Shown: positions 18,401 through 27,767, numbered from the stretch's first letter. The stretch: 64,000 nt of DNA from Clostridia bacterium (GCA_017472305.1 JAFUQP010000020.1:62001-126000), one strand, 5' to 3'. A program made the numbers and translations. The notes: a model not told the origin generated them from the sequence alone.

Positions 18401-19259
18401 CAGAGCCGACGTATGAATACTTAATTCCCTCAAGCTCCATAAAGTCGAACGAGGTAAGGTAGGTATCCTTTACAATCTTACCGTTCTCATCCTTTACAGT
18501 TTTACCGTTCTCGTCCTTGACGTTGTAGGTCCAAAGTCCCTTCTCAAGTGCGAAATCGGTATCGATTTCTTCAACGCCAAGAGCTGCCTTGAGCTCTGCC
18601 TCAAGAAGGTCTGCGAGAGGCTGAAGGAAGGTTTCGTGGAAGTCTTCCTTAAGAGCCGCGCCGGGAGCTACGAAGAAATCGGTGCTCTCACCGAGGTGAT
18701 AGGTTACCTTGAGTCCCTTGGTGTTACCCTCGGTATGCTCAGAAATCTTGATTGTAGCACCATCAATGAGCCACTGAAGGCTGTAGAAGGGCTTATTCAC
18801 CTCAGAAATATCGTTTTGGTTGGAATACTCGATTTCAATCTGGCTGAGTATACCCTTATCGCCTTTATCGTCAATAGATTGACCGGTGTACTTGGGGTTG
18901 GTGGGATTACTCGTATAAATCTGACCGTAGGAGTCAAAGAAGTACGTAAGTCCCGTATAACGGTTTACGTATACTGCGAGCTTTCTGGCATCAGACGAGT
19001 AGAGCACGCTGTCAAGATATCCGTTTGCAAGCTCGTACTCAAATGCCTCGGAGGCGGTGAAGTTATAATTAACGTAACCGTCCTCGCCGTTTATAAGAGG
19101 GAGAATATCCTCAGCTCTTGTAAGTATGCCCGTAGTCTTTATCGAAACAGCTCCGCGCTCGGCAGCAGCTGCGGCTGCCGAGAAAGGAATAGCTGTCATC
19201 ATGCTCGTTATGAGCATCACGATAACCAGTGCAGATGATAATATTCTTTTAATTTTCAT
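15474..19259 (-). CDS. Large secreted DUF5696-type protein
   Basis: 1261 aa, beginning with a signal peptide (MKIKRILSSALVIVMLITSM, AAAAA cleavage region) and no lipobox, so exported. The central part around residues 470-530 (FFPDGSGTVAEFDDFYFD, TMPVYGMVN) matches what I recall of the DUF5696 family, which may hold a glycosidase-like barrel; I see no certain catalytic residues. A coiled helical insert (about 690-750) separates two beta-rich parts. Such proteins recur beside sugar ABC permeases and NHL/YIP1 proteins in Clostridia and Paenibacillus (recollection, unverified). Here it sits between the NHL/YIP1 gene and the second permease pair. A role in glycan handling at the surface is inferred. 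Confidence 0.75.
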   Translation of the reverse strand: MKIKRILSSALVIVMLITSMMTAIPFSAAAAAAERGAVSIKTTGILTRAEDILPLINGEDGYVNYNFTASEAFEYELANGYLDSVLYSSDARKLAVYVNRYTGLTYFFDSYGQIYTSNPTNPKYTGQSIDDKGDKGILSQIEIEYSNQNDISEVNKPFYSLQWLIDGATIKISEHTEGNTKGLKVTYHLGESTDFFVAPGAALKEDFHETFLQPLADLLEAELKAALGVEEIDTDFALEKGLWTYNVKDENGKTVKDENGKIVKDTYLTSFDFMELEGIKYSYVGSEGMVTSDTVDTSVLSSKALAAYLKYVSLVKGSNSAEYTKISGIVDKIKTVVLNYTVQIPDEWKTINPDTHKTLSEQISAYAAGEVVYKFNNYQVDAYTLGNVRLVNNAMRSLFPGEIGDDGEENKRYTAAVIEAIVRDAGFNIADFPLASFDISIIYTVNENGELEISVPANSFEYDKSKYMLNSVTPLKFFGAADMSRDGYIFFPDGSGTVAEFDDFYFDQSTNLDSIQLAVKTAVYGQDFAYDAIDKAQKHRQQITMPVYGMVNTNDAGDLTGFFTIIEDGSSLATIGYGSGKNSHKFAFAYASFATHPVDSFDLTESYSVSGLSRYTIASKSTYVGNISYTVVPLYNGSAAQAGDVYYQPSYVGMANRYRDYLKDTGALSTLVDASKQLPLYIEAFGSIDVTKRILTFPVTVSEPLTKFEDVETMYNELSDAQNVLKAKAKSLRDEAVALDEKLVDEKASLEARAKEYDALAAKIVNIVNVNFRLTGFANGGMYFTYPSNAKWESKVGGKRGFNSLLEKTVSVATGTDTKANLGIYPDFDFVYINNTAMFDGISQNRDAARMIDNRFASKQVYNSISGEFESLFAMLANTGSLDKLYEKFNKKYSKYFEDYDVKTLSVSTLGSDLNSNFHEDSFIDRQSALGNVTSILAEMSESYSLMTDKGNVYALEYVDHILNAPIDSSHFAHSSYTVPFYGMVLHGYVSYTGTPLNYSGSPSYEILRAIENGASLYYILCYQTENLSYLKEDPNLSKYYGIDYKNWFDYVVNQYATLNGAIGGLQDYTISNHEVLISERSISSEEREANNVILALEYVEAVDNCLSMTVDKAIKENGVGAAALKLNVDKAGLVAALCELIDAEGTTLPEYASEALDEVIAEYETYYKNTDGTVDVAFGASDVVYESLYAFKTDSVATDSDSVYVSTDYTSDNGNVVRVTYTKGNEKVEFILNYNTYAVDVRLAAGEKPVTIQPYGFKKI

Positions 19260-19278
19260 TATTTCTTACCTCCTGCAA

Positions 19279-22200
19279 CTAGAATCGGTTTCCGATTTCG
19301 GTTATCAGCGATACAACGAAGGTAACCATCTTGATTACAAGGCTCGAGAAGAGGATTGCAATGAACATAATTACCGCCATAGCGACGATAGTACCGAGTA
19401 CAGTGATGAAGTTCTTGCCGTTGCTGTAGTCGTGAGTAACTGCCATACCGAAGAACAGAAGAAGTCCTACCCATACGTAGCCGATTGCTACGAGAAGAGT
19501 GATGGTAGAGCCCTCGGTGGCGGTAAACACGTTAGAAAGAATTGTTGAAAGAATTACGAAGAACGGAAGCGGTGCAAGCGAGTAGCAGGTCGCGATATAA
19601 ATATCCCTGAAGCTTCCCTCTCCGTCAAAGAGCGTAGTAAGGCACCAGTTCGAAATAATCCAAAGCAGAACCGGAACAACAACCGCAATTATCTGCATAA
19701 ATACGGTGGAGTAGTCGCCTCTCGGATTGAACATATAGCCCTGACCGATAGCCTGATAGAAGAATGCTGCTACGGTTATCGCAAGTATCGTGGAGGCTGC
19801 TCTTACAGAGCCGCGCTTCTCGTGCTTGAGGTCCCAGAAGCCGTCGAACGGATGGAAAATAAGGTGGAATACGTAGAGCAGCTCCTCGACGTAGCTCTTT
19901 CTGCCAACCTTAAGGGAGGTTGCCTTGTTCTTCTTCTTTGCATATCCAAGGAACTTGAAGAGAAGAACGACAAGTGCAATTATCACTATCACCATAGGAA
20001 TCATCCAGATGGAGAGGATATCCTTACGTGCGTTAGCAAAAGCCTTGGAGTAATACTCGGTCTCGTATGCGCTGGAGAGATACTCCATAGCGCCCTCGTA
20101 ATCTCCCTTATTGTAGAGCGCCTTACCTATACCTATATAAGCAAGGTCGAAGTTGTTGTTGCTTGTAAGAACGTTCTGCCAGTCGCGGATCGCCGCATCG
20201 AAGTCGTGCGCGTTCTCGTTGCCAAGTGCGCTCATTATCTTGCCGTAATACTCGGTGGGCTGGTAAACCGTCAGAGATATATTATTCTCAACGTAGTCAA
20301 GAATAACGAGGTTATAAACAGTTTTGATTTCCTGCTTGCCGTCGTCACCGAGAACGGGGTTTCCGTCAGCGTCAACAACGGGGGTGGGAACTGTCTGATA
20401 AGTGAACGCCTTTACTTTATTGGTACCGTTACCTACCTGGTTACCCTCATCGCCGAATGCGAAGAGAAGGTTACCGTTTGAATCGTAGGTGAAGGTTCTT
20501 ACTCTCGAGGTGTCGAGTATCGTCCAAGCGCCGTTTTCTCCAATTGCGATGTCCTTAATCTGCGATACCTCGTCAGCCATGAATATGTCAACCTCTCCGC
20601 CGGGATCGAAGAAGCCGTTACGCTTCATAATCTCGACACCCGTAGAGTTAAGAAGCTTTACGGGAGAGTATGCCGATTCCTTGGACTTGATTGCTGCAAG
20701 CTGTTGTGCCATATCATCAGGCTCGTCAAAGTTGATAGTAACGTAAACGAGTCCCTCTGCAGTTACTGCAATATTGTTGAAGGGCTTCGAGAAATTCTTG
20801 ATTGTAGCATCGATATTGTCGGTGCCGACAAACTTCTGCCAGAGTGCCTCAAAGGGGTCGCTTGTGGTCTTCTGTGCTCCGATAAATCCGGAGAACTGTC
20901 CCTCACCCGAAAGCATTATAACGCCCTCGTAGCTGCTCTGAGATACTACAAAAATTCTTCCGTACTTATCAACCGCTACAGCGTAGGGAGAGAAGGTTTC
21001 TTCTCCGAGAAGCGCGCTCTCGGGCTGGTTGATGGTTCTTACATACTCATAGGTTTCCGCATCAAAGACGACAATTCTCTTTGCCGCTCTGTCACAGACG
21101 AATATGTTTGCCGAGCCGTCTGCCATTATTTCCTTATCGGTAACGCAGAGGCCTGTAGGATCCTTGAAGTTCTGGGTGTTTCCGTACTCGTCAACCCATG
21201 TGCGGATAACAGCCTTGGTCTTATAGCCATTTGCATCAAGAATGATAACTCTTCCAAGAGATTCTACTCCCTGGTCTACTATGTAAAGGTTACCTGCGCT
21301 GTCAGATGCGATATCGTTGGGAGTAACCTTATCGTTACCGAACTTAACGGTAGCAGAATAGTAGTACTTCTTTGCGGAGTCGGAGGATACCTTCGAGTTA
21401 CCGTCGGCAATATTCACTGCCTTCCAGCTCGAGGAGTTATCCTCGTAGTAAACCGCACTGATATTGCCTACAGATGCGAAGGCGTTAGCGCCAATCGATG
21501 CGATTTCCTTACCGATAATAAGCGCTCCGCTTATCTTTGAATAGAATGCAGCCTTTACTGCATCGTTACCTGCATTGAAGGCGTCAGCCTGAATGAAGGG
21601 AGTGTCGTGAATAATTCCCTTGGAATCCTCGTAGGTTGCGGGAATTTCAAGGTTAACGTCGCTGTCGTAGCCGAAGAGTGTAACGCATCTTGCGATAACC
21701 GATGCCTCGTCAAGAGAAACGGTTACGGCAATCTTCGCCGCGTCAGCGCCTGTTGCCGCCGCAACAGCGGCAGCCTCCTTCTCGGCAAGCTTTGCATCGA
21801 TGCCGGAAGCAAGATTTGCAACGGTTGTACCGTCGGCTATATCGTTACCGCCAAAGCTAACAGTTACCCTGACAGTATCGTCGGTGCCGTCGCCAGAGAA
21901 TACGTAGTTGTGCGTAGGAACGTATGCCTTAACTGCTTCGATAAGTGCCGTGATAGCGGCAATCTCATCTACAGCGTAGCCTACACCGACAAACTCGTCG
22001 TTTGTGCCGAGAATAACGTCTGCAACAACAAACTCAAGGTCGGTCTTGTTGGGAGTCATATCTCCGTCCCATGTAGCAACCACGCCGTCCTCGTAGCGCC
22101 AGTTGTAGCCCGAGAGAAGTCCCATCGAGCCTGCGTTGTGAGCTACGGGAGCGGGGGTGTATGCAGAGGGAGATTTAAGAGGCTCACCGTCTATCGAATA

Positions 22201-22302
22201 GGTGTAGGTGTCGTAGGGCTCGTATGCGGAGGGGCAAAGTGTGCCGAAAATCATTACGAAAATCAGCGAAAGTATAAGTATTTTGCTAAGTCTACTTTTC
22301 AT
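19279..22302 (-). CDS. NHL-propeller / TPR / YIP1 membrane protein
   Basis: 1007 aa. Signal peptide about 1-27. Residues about 216-295 resemble a BspA-type leucine-rich repeat (LEIPATY..., IGANAFASVGNISAVYY). About 325-680 form an NHL-like beta-propeller with blades such as PNDIASDSAGNLYIVD and SPYAVAVDKYGRIFVV. About 690-755 is a TPR pair (AYIGIGKALYNKGDYEGAMEYL). A helix at 764-786 is followed by a Yip1-like domain of about five or six helices (800-1000; FHPFDGFWDLKHEKRGS). So an outside sensor-like part is joined to a polytopic membrane domain. Function unknown; it could report substrate or act as a scaffold for the two permease pairs (inference). Confidence 0.8.
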   Translation of the reverse strand: MKSRLSKILILSLIFVMIFGTLCPSAYEPYDTYTYSIDGEPLKSPSAYTPAPVAHNAGSMGLLSGYNWRYEDGVVATWDGDMTPNKTDLEFVVADVILGTNDEFVGVGYAVDEIAAITALIEAVKAYVPTHNYVFSGDGTDDTVRVTVSFGGNDIADGTTVANLASGIDAKLAEKEAAAVAAATGADAAKIAVTVSLDEASVIARCVTLFGYDSDVNLEIPATYEDSKGIIHDTPFIQADAFNAGNDAVKAAFYSKISGALIIGKEIASIGANAFASVGNISAVYYEDNSSSWKAVNIADGNSKVSSDSAKKYYYSATVKFGNDKVTPNDIASDSAGNLYIVDQGVESLGRVIILDANGYKTKAVIRTWVDEYGNTQNFKDPTGLCVTDKEIMADGSANIFVCDRAAKRIVVFDAETYEYVRTINQPESALLGEETFSPYAVAVDKYGRIFVVSQSSYEGVIMLSGEGQFSGFIGAQKTTSDPFEALWQKFVGTDNIDATIKNFSKPFNNIAVTAEGLVYVTINFDEPDDMAQQLAAIKSKESAYSPVKLLNSTGVEIMKRNGFFDPGGEVDIFMADEVSQIKDIAIGENGAWTILDTSRVRTFTYDSNGNLLFAFGDEGNQVGNGTNKVKAFTYQTVPTPVVDADGNPVLGDDGKQEIKTVYNLVILDYVENNISLTVYQPTEYYGKIMSALGNENAHDFDAAIRDWQNVLTSNNNFDLAYIGIGKALYNKGDYEGAMEYLSSAYETEYYSKAFANARKDILSIWMIPMVIVIIALVVLLFKFLGYAKKKNKATSLKVGRKSYVEELLYVFHLIFHPFDGFWDLKHEKRGSVRAASTILAITVAAFFYQAIGQGYMFNPRGDYSTVFMQIIAVVVPVLLWIISNWCLTTLFDGEGSFRDIYIATCYSLAPLPFFVILSTILSNVFTATEGSTITLLVAIGYVWVGLLLFFGMAVTHDYSNGKNFITVLGTIVAMAVIMFIAILFSSLVIKMVTFVVSLITEIGNRF

Positions 22303-22315
22303 TTTCTCCCTCCTA

Positions 22316-23197
22316 TTAGTCCTTCATTCCCGACGAGCCCATCGTTTCTATAATCTTACTCTGGTTAATAACGAAGATTATAATCGGAACCATCATCATA
22401 ACGACTATAGCCGCAGCGGATGCGCCCGAACGGGCGATACCGGCAGAAACTATCTGGTTTATCGCGTAGTTGAAGGTTTTGAGCTCCTCGGAGTGAATGT
22501 AAATTGACGAGCCTGAGTTCCAAAGGGATTTGAAGCACTCAATCATAAGCGTCAGCCATGCGGGCTTAACCATAGGCATTGCTATGATAAGGAAGGTTCT
22601 GAACTCACTTGCACCGTCAAGACGCGCAGACTCAAGCACGGTATCGGGTACGGAGGACTCCATGAACTGCTTCATAAGGTAAAGACCCATTGTGGTTGCC
22701 ATCGAGGGAACGATAATCGACATATAAGTATCAATCCATCCGAAGGAGGAGAGAATGATGAAGTGCGTTACCTGGTTAACCGTCGAGTGGAACATAAGGG
22801 ACATTACTATCATCTGGAATATTGCGTTTCTACCCGGGAAACGAAGCTTTGAAAGCGAATATGCCGCCATCGAAGCAAGAACCAGGTTACCTACAGTACC
22901 GCATATAGTGATAAATACGGTATTGAATATGTATCTGGAGAAGGGCACCCAGGAGTCGCCCATAAGCGTGAAGAGGTCTGCGAAGTTATCAAACGTAGGA
23001 TTGATAACGTAGAAGCGAGGGGGGAACATAAACAGCTCATCAAGAGGCTTCAGCGACTGTATAACGACGTAGTACATAGGTACGAACATTATAATACCGA
23101 GAAGCGTGAGCATGAAGGTGATACCGGCGTCGCCTCCTGCGGAGCGGTTAAGGACGACCTTATGTCCTCTTGTTCTTAACTTTTTAACCGATGCCAT
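22316..23197 (-). CDS. Carbohydrate-type ABC permease (MalG-like), first pair
   Basis: 293 aa, six helices. MYYVVIQSLKPLDELFMFPP after helix 1 and EAA loop LESARLDGASEFRTFLIIAMP. ATG 23197 lies 2 nt after the stop of its partner (TGATAATG), indicating tight coupling; the in-frame GTG at 23203 would overlap more and lacks spacing. 13 nt separate its stop from the NHL/YIP1 gene. Confidence 0.92.
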   Translation of the reverse strand: MASVKKLRTRGHKVVLNRSAGGDAGITFMLTLLGIIMFVPMYYVVIQSLKPLDELFMFPPRFYVINPTFDNFADLFTLMGDSWVPFSRYIFNTVFITICGTVGNLVLASMAAYSLSKLRFPGRNAIFQMIVMSLMFHSTVNQVTHFIILSSFGWIDTYMSIIVPSMATTMGLYLMKQFMESSVPDTVLESARLDGASEFRTFLIIAMPMVKPAWLTLMIECFKSLWNSGSSIYIHSEELKTFNYAINQIVSAGIARSGASAAAIVVMMMVPIIIFVINQSKIIETMGSSGMKD

Positions 23198-23199
23198 TA

Positions 23200-24156
23200 T
23201 CACTCACCTACCTTCGCAAGTGCCTTCTTGACAAGTATGTTCGATGCGAACATTACTATGAAGAGCACGACGGCTATCGCCGAAGCGTAACCTACCTCAA
23301 ATCTTTGTCCACCGTAGTCGTTGAGGTGGTGCATTATCGTATGTGCGGCGTAATCAACCGAGGGGAAGCCGCAGAGCGCGTCAACGACCGCTCCGAAGCC
23401 GAAGGAGTTGGTAATTGCAAGCACCGCACCGAACATCATCTGAGGACGCATAGTGGGAAGCGTGATAAACCAAAGCTCCTGCCAACGGTTCTTTATACCG
23501 TCAACCGCAGCCGCCTCGTACATCGAGCGGTCAACCGTCTGGAAGCCGGCGATGAAGGAGAGGAACGCGGTACCGAGCGAGGTCCAGAGTGCAACGACGA
23601 TACACAGAGGCATAACGTACGCGGCATCCTCGAACCAAAGAATGGGAGCGTTGATAAGACCGAGGTCCATCAGCGTTGCGTTAGCCCATCCGTATGCGTC
23701 GGAGGAGAAGAGCGTCTTCCAAATCAGGTAGACCTGACCTGAAATCGAGGGTGCGTAGAATATAAGAGTTACAACCGCACGAATCTTCGGGGGAAGCTCG
23801 TTTACAAACCACGCAACGAGAAGCGAGAGTATGTAGGAGACGGGACCTGTTATGCAGGCGAAGATAAGAGTGTTCTGAACCGCCAGCATAAAGATATCGT
23901 CGTTAAGGAAGAGGTCGATATAGTTATCTATTCCCTTCCAGTTCGGGAACTCAAGCATGTTAAAGTCGGTAAGACTTAAGATTATCGAGAGCAAAACGGG
24001 AAGAACCGTGAAGATTATAAAGAGAAGGAGGAAGGGAGCGAGCATAAAGTAAGCCGTCTTATTCTTCTTCATCTCTTTCCAGGTCCACTGCCACTTCGAC
24101 ATCTCGTCGCGCGCCACGGGGCGTGCGGTGTCTACAGTTTTTGTTTCTTCTGACAT
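23200..24156 (-). CDS. Carbohydrate-type ABC permease (MalF-like), first pair
   Basis: 318 aa. Helix 1 AYFMLAPFLLLFIIFTVLPV, and EAA loop YEAAAVDGIKNRWQELWFITLP. Starts 12 nt after the receptor gene, with GGAG-type ribosome site, and is followed at once by its MalG-like partner. Probably forms the translocation pore for the ligand bound by the 1188-aa receptor. Confidence 0.92.
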   Translation of the reverse strand: MSEETKTVDTARPVARDEMSKWQWTWKEMKKNKTAYFMLAPFLLLFIIFTVLPVLLSIILSLTDFNMLEFPNWKGIDNYIDLFLNDDIFMLAVQNTLIFACITGPVSYILSLLVAWFVNELPPKIRAVVTLIFYAPSISGQVYLIWKTLFSSDAYGWANATLMDLGLINAPILWFEDAAYVMPLCIVVALWTSLGTAFLSFIAGFQTVDRSMYEAAAVDGIKNRWQELWFITLPTMRPQMMFGAVLAITNSFGFGAVVDALCGFPSVDYAAHTIMHHLNDYGGQRFEVGYASAIAVVLFIVMFASNILVKKALAKVGE

Positions 24157-24168
24157 CTTTACTCTCCT

Positions 24169-27100
24169 TTACTGATTATTTTCCTTGAGCGCCTCGTCAT
24201 CGTTTTCCTCTATGACGGGGAGTTCAAACTCCTGACGCTTACGGACAATCTCACCGTTGATTGCCTCGATGTAGGACATCATAGCCTCGGTGGGGTTAGC
24301 TCCGTTGTTGTATGCGTCAAGGAACGCAAACTTCATATATCTTGCAATGATATACGAGCCGGGGTAGTTAACTATGGCGTTAAGGTTAGCCATCTGGTCG
24401 CGGATTGCTGCCTTCTCGCTCGCGGTCCAGGAGAGGTCCTCTATAGCGTTAAGGTTAGCAGTTTCGTATTTTGCAGCGGGACCTACGACGGCAACTATTC
24501 TGTTACCGTAGGTGGACTGTGCAAACGAGCCGGTCTGCCACTGAATGAACGACCAAGCAGCATCGATGTTGTCGCATCCTGCGGGAATAACGGTTGCGGT
24601 TACACTTGCGAGAGAGTCGTAGTTGTAGCTGCCGTCATCGTTCTCCGAGCCGGGAAGCGAGGAGAACTCCCAGAGTCCGCCGATTTCGGTTGCAAATACT
24701 GCAAGCGTATTATAAATAGAAATGTAGTCACCTATTACGATAGGCATCTCACCCGTTCTGAAACGGTTAGAGGAATCGAAGGTAACGGGAAGCGAGTGCA
24801 TGGTGTAGAGGTTACATACGAACTCGAATGCATCAAGAGCAATTCTGGAGTCGAGGTCAATCTTTGCGCCTGCGTATTTCGAGTCATACTCCTCGCTGAC
24901 GAACTTCCACATATTTCCGCCTCTCTGATACATCATGAAGTCAAGGGCGTTTACGTAGGTTACACCGATGGTCATATTGCTCATCTGAAGGTCGGGAAGA
25001 ATATCGAGAAGCTGGTCCCAGGTCTCGGGAACCTCTTTACCTATCTCGGCAAGAACGTCCATACGGTAGAACATCATAGCGAAGGACATCGTCTGAGGAA
25101 CACCGAAGGTCTGGTCGAGAAGGGTCAGAGTGTTCATTGCTGCGGGAGCGAAGTTATACGAGGTGTTCTTGTCGTTAACCGATGCAAGGTCGCTCGCAGT
25201 GCTGTGCTCAAGGTCGCAGACGGTATTCATATAGGACTTGGAAATCGAGGTATATCCGAGAGAATCGAAATAATCGCCCTTTCCAAGAACGTCCTTGTCG
25301 GCAAGAGCAACGACGTTGCCGCTCGCGTCTTTATAATAATTGGTAGTAAAGTACTTCGCATCCTCAGCACCGAACTCATACTCTGCAGTGCCGTTCTGAC
25401 CAGCCGTTCCGTCTACTGCAAGAACCGCGTCACGGATAGCGTAGTTAATAACGTCGGACGAGCCAAGACCGAGGTAAACGTCGGGACCCTTGCCTGCAAG
25501 AATCGAGGGAAGGAGTGTACCAGCGGTAACGAGCTTCAGTGCAACGGCGTGACCGTAGGTATCGGTGAAGCCGTCGTCTGCGTCAATCATTGTACGCCAG
25601 ATCTGGGACTGGTCACGTCCGGTAGCAAGCCAAACGTCAACCGTGGTCGAGCCCTCCTCGGGTATTTCGGTAAGGCCCATCTGGTCGTAGTCGGTGAAGA
25701 ACGAATGTATGAAGGAGGAAATTTCAAAGCCGAAGGACTTGAAGAAGCCTGCCTTTGCCTTGGGGAGCTTCTTTAAGGTGTCTTCGGAAGCATCGGTGGG
25801 AACGATGTTGATAGAGTCAACTATAAGAGTACCCTTCTTGGAGTCGTTTACCCAAGAACCGAGAGTACCGAGATGGCTCTTGAAGGTTGTAAGGTTAGCG
25901 GCGATGTCTACACCGTAGTTGGCACCCATCTCCTGGAGAAGACGGACTATGGTTTCAAGGGTTGCAAGGTGAGAGCCCTTTGTACCGCATATAGCCTCAA
26001 GGTCTTTGATAACCTGCTCGATGGTGGTTGCCGAATCGATAAGGGTGTTAAGAACCTCGGGCATTGCCTTATGGAAATCGTAAGAGGTATTTGCGTCGGG
26101 CGATGCGCCTGTACGCTGAAGTATTTTAAGGTATGCCTCGTTAAGCTCGTTGAGGGCATCCTCTACCTTCTTTATGTAATTGCTGAGGTCTCCGAGCGAG
26201 CACTCGAGGTACATCGTGTACTCCTCGCCTGCCTCGAAGTAGAACTCAAAGTAATCGTGAGTACCGTCGCCAAGATAATCCGACTGCCAGTCCTTGTTGT
26301 AGTCGAATCTTATCTGGTCAGCCTGCGCGAAGGGAACGGTAGGAGTTCCGTCTTCAAGGCCGTACTTATACTGATTACCGCCCACGAGCTTAAGAGTACG
26401 GCAGATGAACATACCCTCGAGCGCGGACTGCTTGTATCTCATATTAATTTTGTAGAGTCCCGTCTTGTTTACGGTAAATTTGTAAGCTGCCCACTGTCCA
26501 ACGGCATCGTAGCTTGTCTTACCTATTACGTTAAACATCTGCGCGCCCGCCTTAATAGGATAGTTCGCAGCGTTATCGTTGCTGTTGCCGGGAAGGACAG
26601 ACGAGTCGGATACGAAATCGGGGAACTCTGCCTCAAGTCTGATGAAATCGCCGGATACCGAAGGTGCTGCGGCAATTATGCTGTTCTTGAGATAGTCCTC
26701 ATAGTCAAGAGACTCGGTTGCGTTCTCTGCGTTAGCAGCAGCGGCGGGAACGAATCTTATCGACTTGATAATCATAGGCTCACGCTCGGACTCAAGGGTG
26801 AAGGTTCTCGTTCCGTAAGGAAGATAGAACTTGAAGTATCCCTCCTCAAAGCCCGATGCATCGCGGCTTATGAAGGTCGACCACTCCGAGGACTCCTCTG
26901 CAAGAGGCGACATCGAGTTGCCGTTGATATCCTGCGTCATCTTATACGTATCGGTTCTCTTGAACCAATTGTTGCCTTCCTTGTAAACGAGGTCAACAAT
27001 CTTATAATAACCGTCGTCGCGCTCCTCGTATCTGATCTTCGAGGACGCCTCGGTAGCGGTAGTAGGCTCAGGAGTTCCTTCTTTGTAGTTATTGTAGCTC

Positions 27101-27735
27101 CAGTGCTTATCGAAAATGAGCGTACCAACCTCGTCGAAGGGTACCTTTCCGTCGATATAAAGCTTCTTCTGTATCGAGCTTACCGAGCTCTTTGAAGTAG
27201 AGTTCGGGTCGGTAATTTGGGGGTTATAGTACTCGATATAGAGGTAGTAGAAGCCCTGCTGCTCCTTTGTTACGTTGAAGGTCCAGGTAGCAGAGCCGGG
27301 GGTAACATTGTTTCCGTCCTTAACGGTAGTGGGAAGGAACAGAGCGTTATCCTCCGATTTAGAGGCATCGGTATAGAAATTCTCCCAATCCTCTGTTTTG
27401 CAATCGGCACTCTCGCTTACGTAGAGCTGATTGCCCGAGCCGTTGCTCGGCATCGAGCTGCCTTCGACGCGGTTATTGTTATCAACGTCAAACACGTAAA
27501 TAACCTCAGGCGCCGAGCCGACAGTTGAGTTTGCATAGCTTTCAATGTACTCCTTGTACGACACAGTACCTACGAGTGCCTGCATTTCCTCAAGCGTTGC
27601 CGCAGTGCCGTTGACCTTGAGCTTCTCGCCCGAGGCCGACCCCGCAGCAGCAAACGAGGTGACACTCACAGCGCCGAGCAACAGAGTCACAGAAAGCAAC
27701 ATACAAACAACTCTCTGAAACACGTTCTTTTTCAT
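24169..27735 (-). CDS. Giant extracellular solute-binding protein with carbohydrate-binding-like modules
   Basis: 1188 aa, over twice the usual receptor size. Signal peptide MKKNVFQRVVCMLLSVTLLL with a cleavage region SFAAAG and no lipobox Cys, so its anchoring is unclear. Residues about 60-340 and 355-520 look like beta-sandwich modules; the second has RLEAEFPDF and GQWAAYKFTVNKTGLYKINM, as in CBM6/CBM35-like folds. A helical linker (about 525-650) leads to a family 1 binding domain (about 690-1170; LPSILAGKGPDVYLGLG, WQTGSFAQSTYGNR). First gene of the seven-gene operon, transcribed from a consensus promoter. The ligand is probably an oligosaccharide (inference). Confidence 0.85.
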   Translation of the reverse strand: MKKNVFQRVVCMLLSVTLLLGAVSVTSFAAAGSASGEKLKVNGTAATLEEMQALVGTVSYKEYIESYANSTVGSAPEVIYVFDVDNNNRVEGSSMPSNGSGNQLYVSESADCKTEDWENFYTDASKSEDNALFLPTTVKDGNNVTPGSATWTFNVTKEQQGFYYLYIEYYNPQITDPNSTSKSSVSSIQKKLYIDGKVPFDEVGTLIFDKHWSYNNYKEGTPEPTTATEASSKIRYEERDDGYYKIVDLVYKEGNNWFKRTDTYKMTQDINGNSMSPLAEESSEWSTFISRDASGFEEGYFKFYLPYGTRTFTLESEREPMIIKSIRFVPAAAANAENATESLDYEDYLKNSIIAAAPSVSGDFIRLEAEFPDFVSDSSVLPGNSNDNAANYPIKAGAQMFNVIGKTSYDAVGQWAAYKFTVNKTGLYKINMRYKQSALEGMFICRTLKLVGGNQYKYGLEDGTPTVPFAQADQIRFDYNKDWQSDYLGDGTHDYFEFYFEAGEEYTMYLECSLGDLSNYIKKVEDALNELNEAYLKILQRTGASPDANTSYDFHKAMPEVLNTLIDSATTIEQVIKDLEAICGTKGSHLATLETIVRLLQEMGANYGVDIAANLTTFKSHLGTLGSWVNDSKKGTLIVDSINIVPTDASEDTLKKLPKAKAGFFKSFGFEISSFIHSFFTDYDQMGLTEIPEEGSTTVDVWLATGRDQSQIWRTMIDADDGFTDTYGHAVALKLVTAGTLLPSILAGKGPDVYLGLGSSDVINYAIRDAVLAVDGTAGQNGTAEYEFGAEDAKYFTTNYYKDASGNVVALADKDVLGKGDYFDSLGYTSISKSYMNTVCDLEHSTASDLASVNDKNTSYNFAPAAMNTLTLLDQTFGVPQTMSFAMMFYRMDVLAEIGKEVPETWDQLLDILPDLQMSNMTIGVTYVNALDFMMYQRGGNMWKFVSEEYDSKYAGAKIDLDSRIALDAFEFVCNLYTMHSLPVTFDSSNRFRTGEMPIVIGDYISIYNTLAVFATEIGGLWEFSSLPGSENDDGSYNYDSLASVTATVIPAGCDNIDAAWSFIQWQTGSFAQSTYGNRIVAVVGPAAKYETANLNAIEDLSWTASEKAAIRDQMANLNAIVNYPGSYIIARYMKFAFLDAYNNGANPTEAMMSYIEAINGEIVRKRQEFELPVIEENDDEALKENNQ

Positions 27736-27767
27736 TTGCTGATTTCCTCCGAAAAATTTCTAAAAAC

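Noticed and set aside
25873..27195. 440-residue open frame on the plus strand
   Set aside because: Antisense to the giant receptor gene; composition is typical of an antisense shadow.
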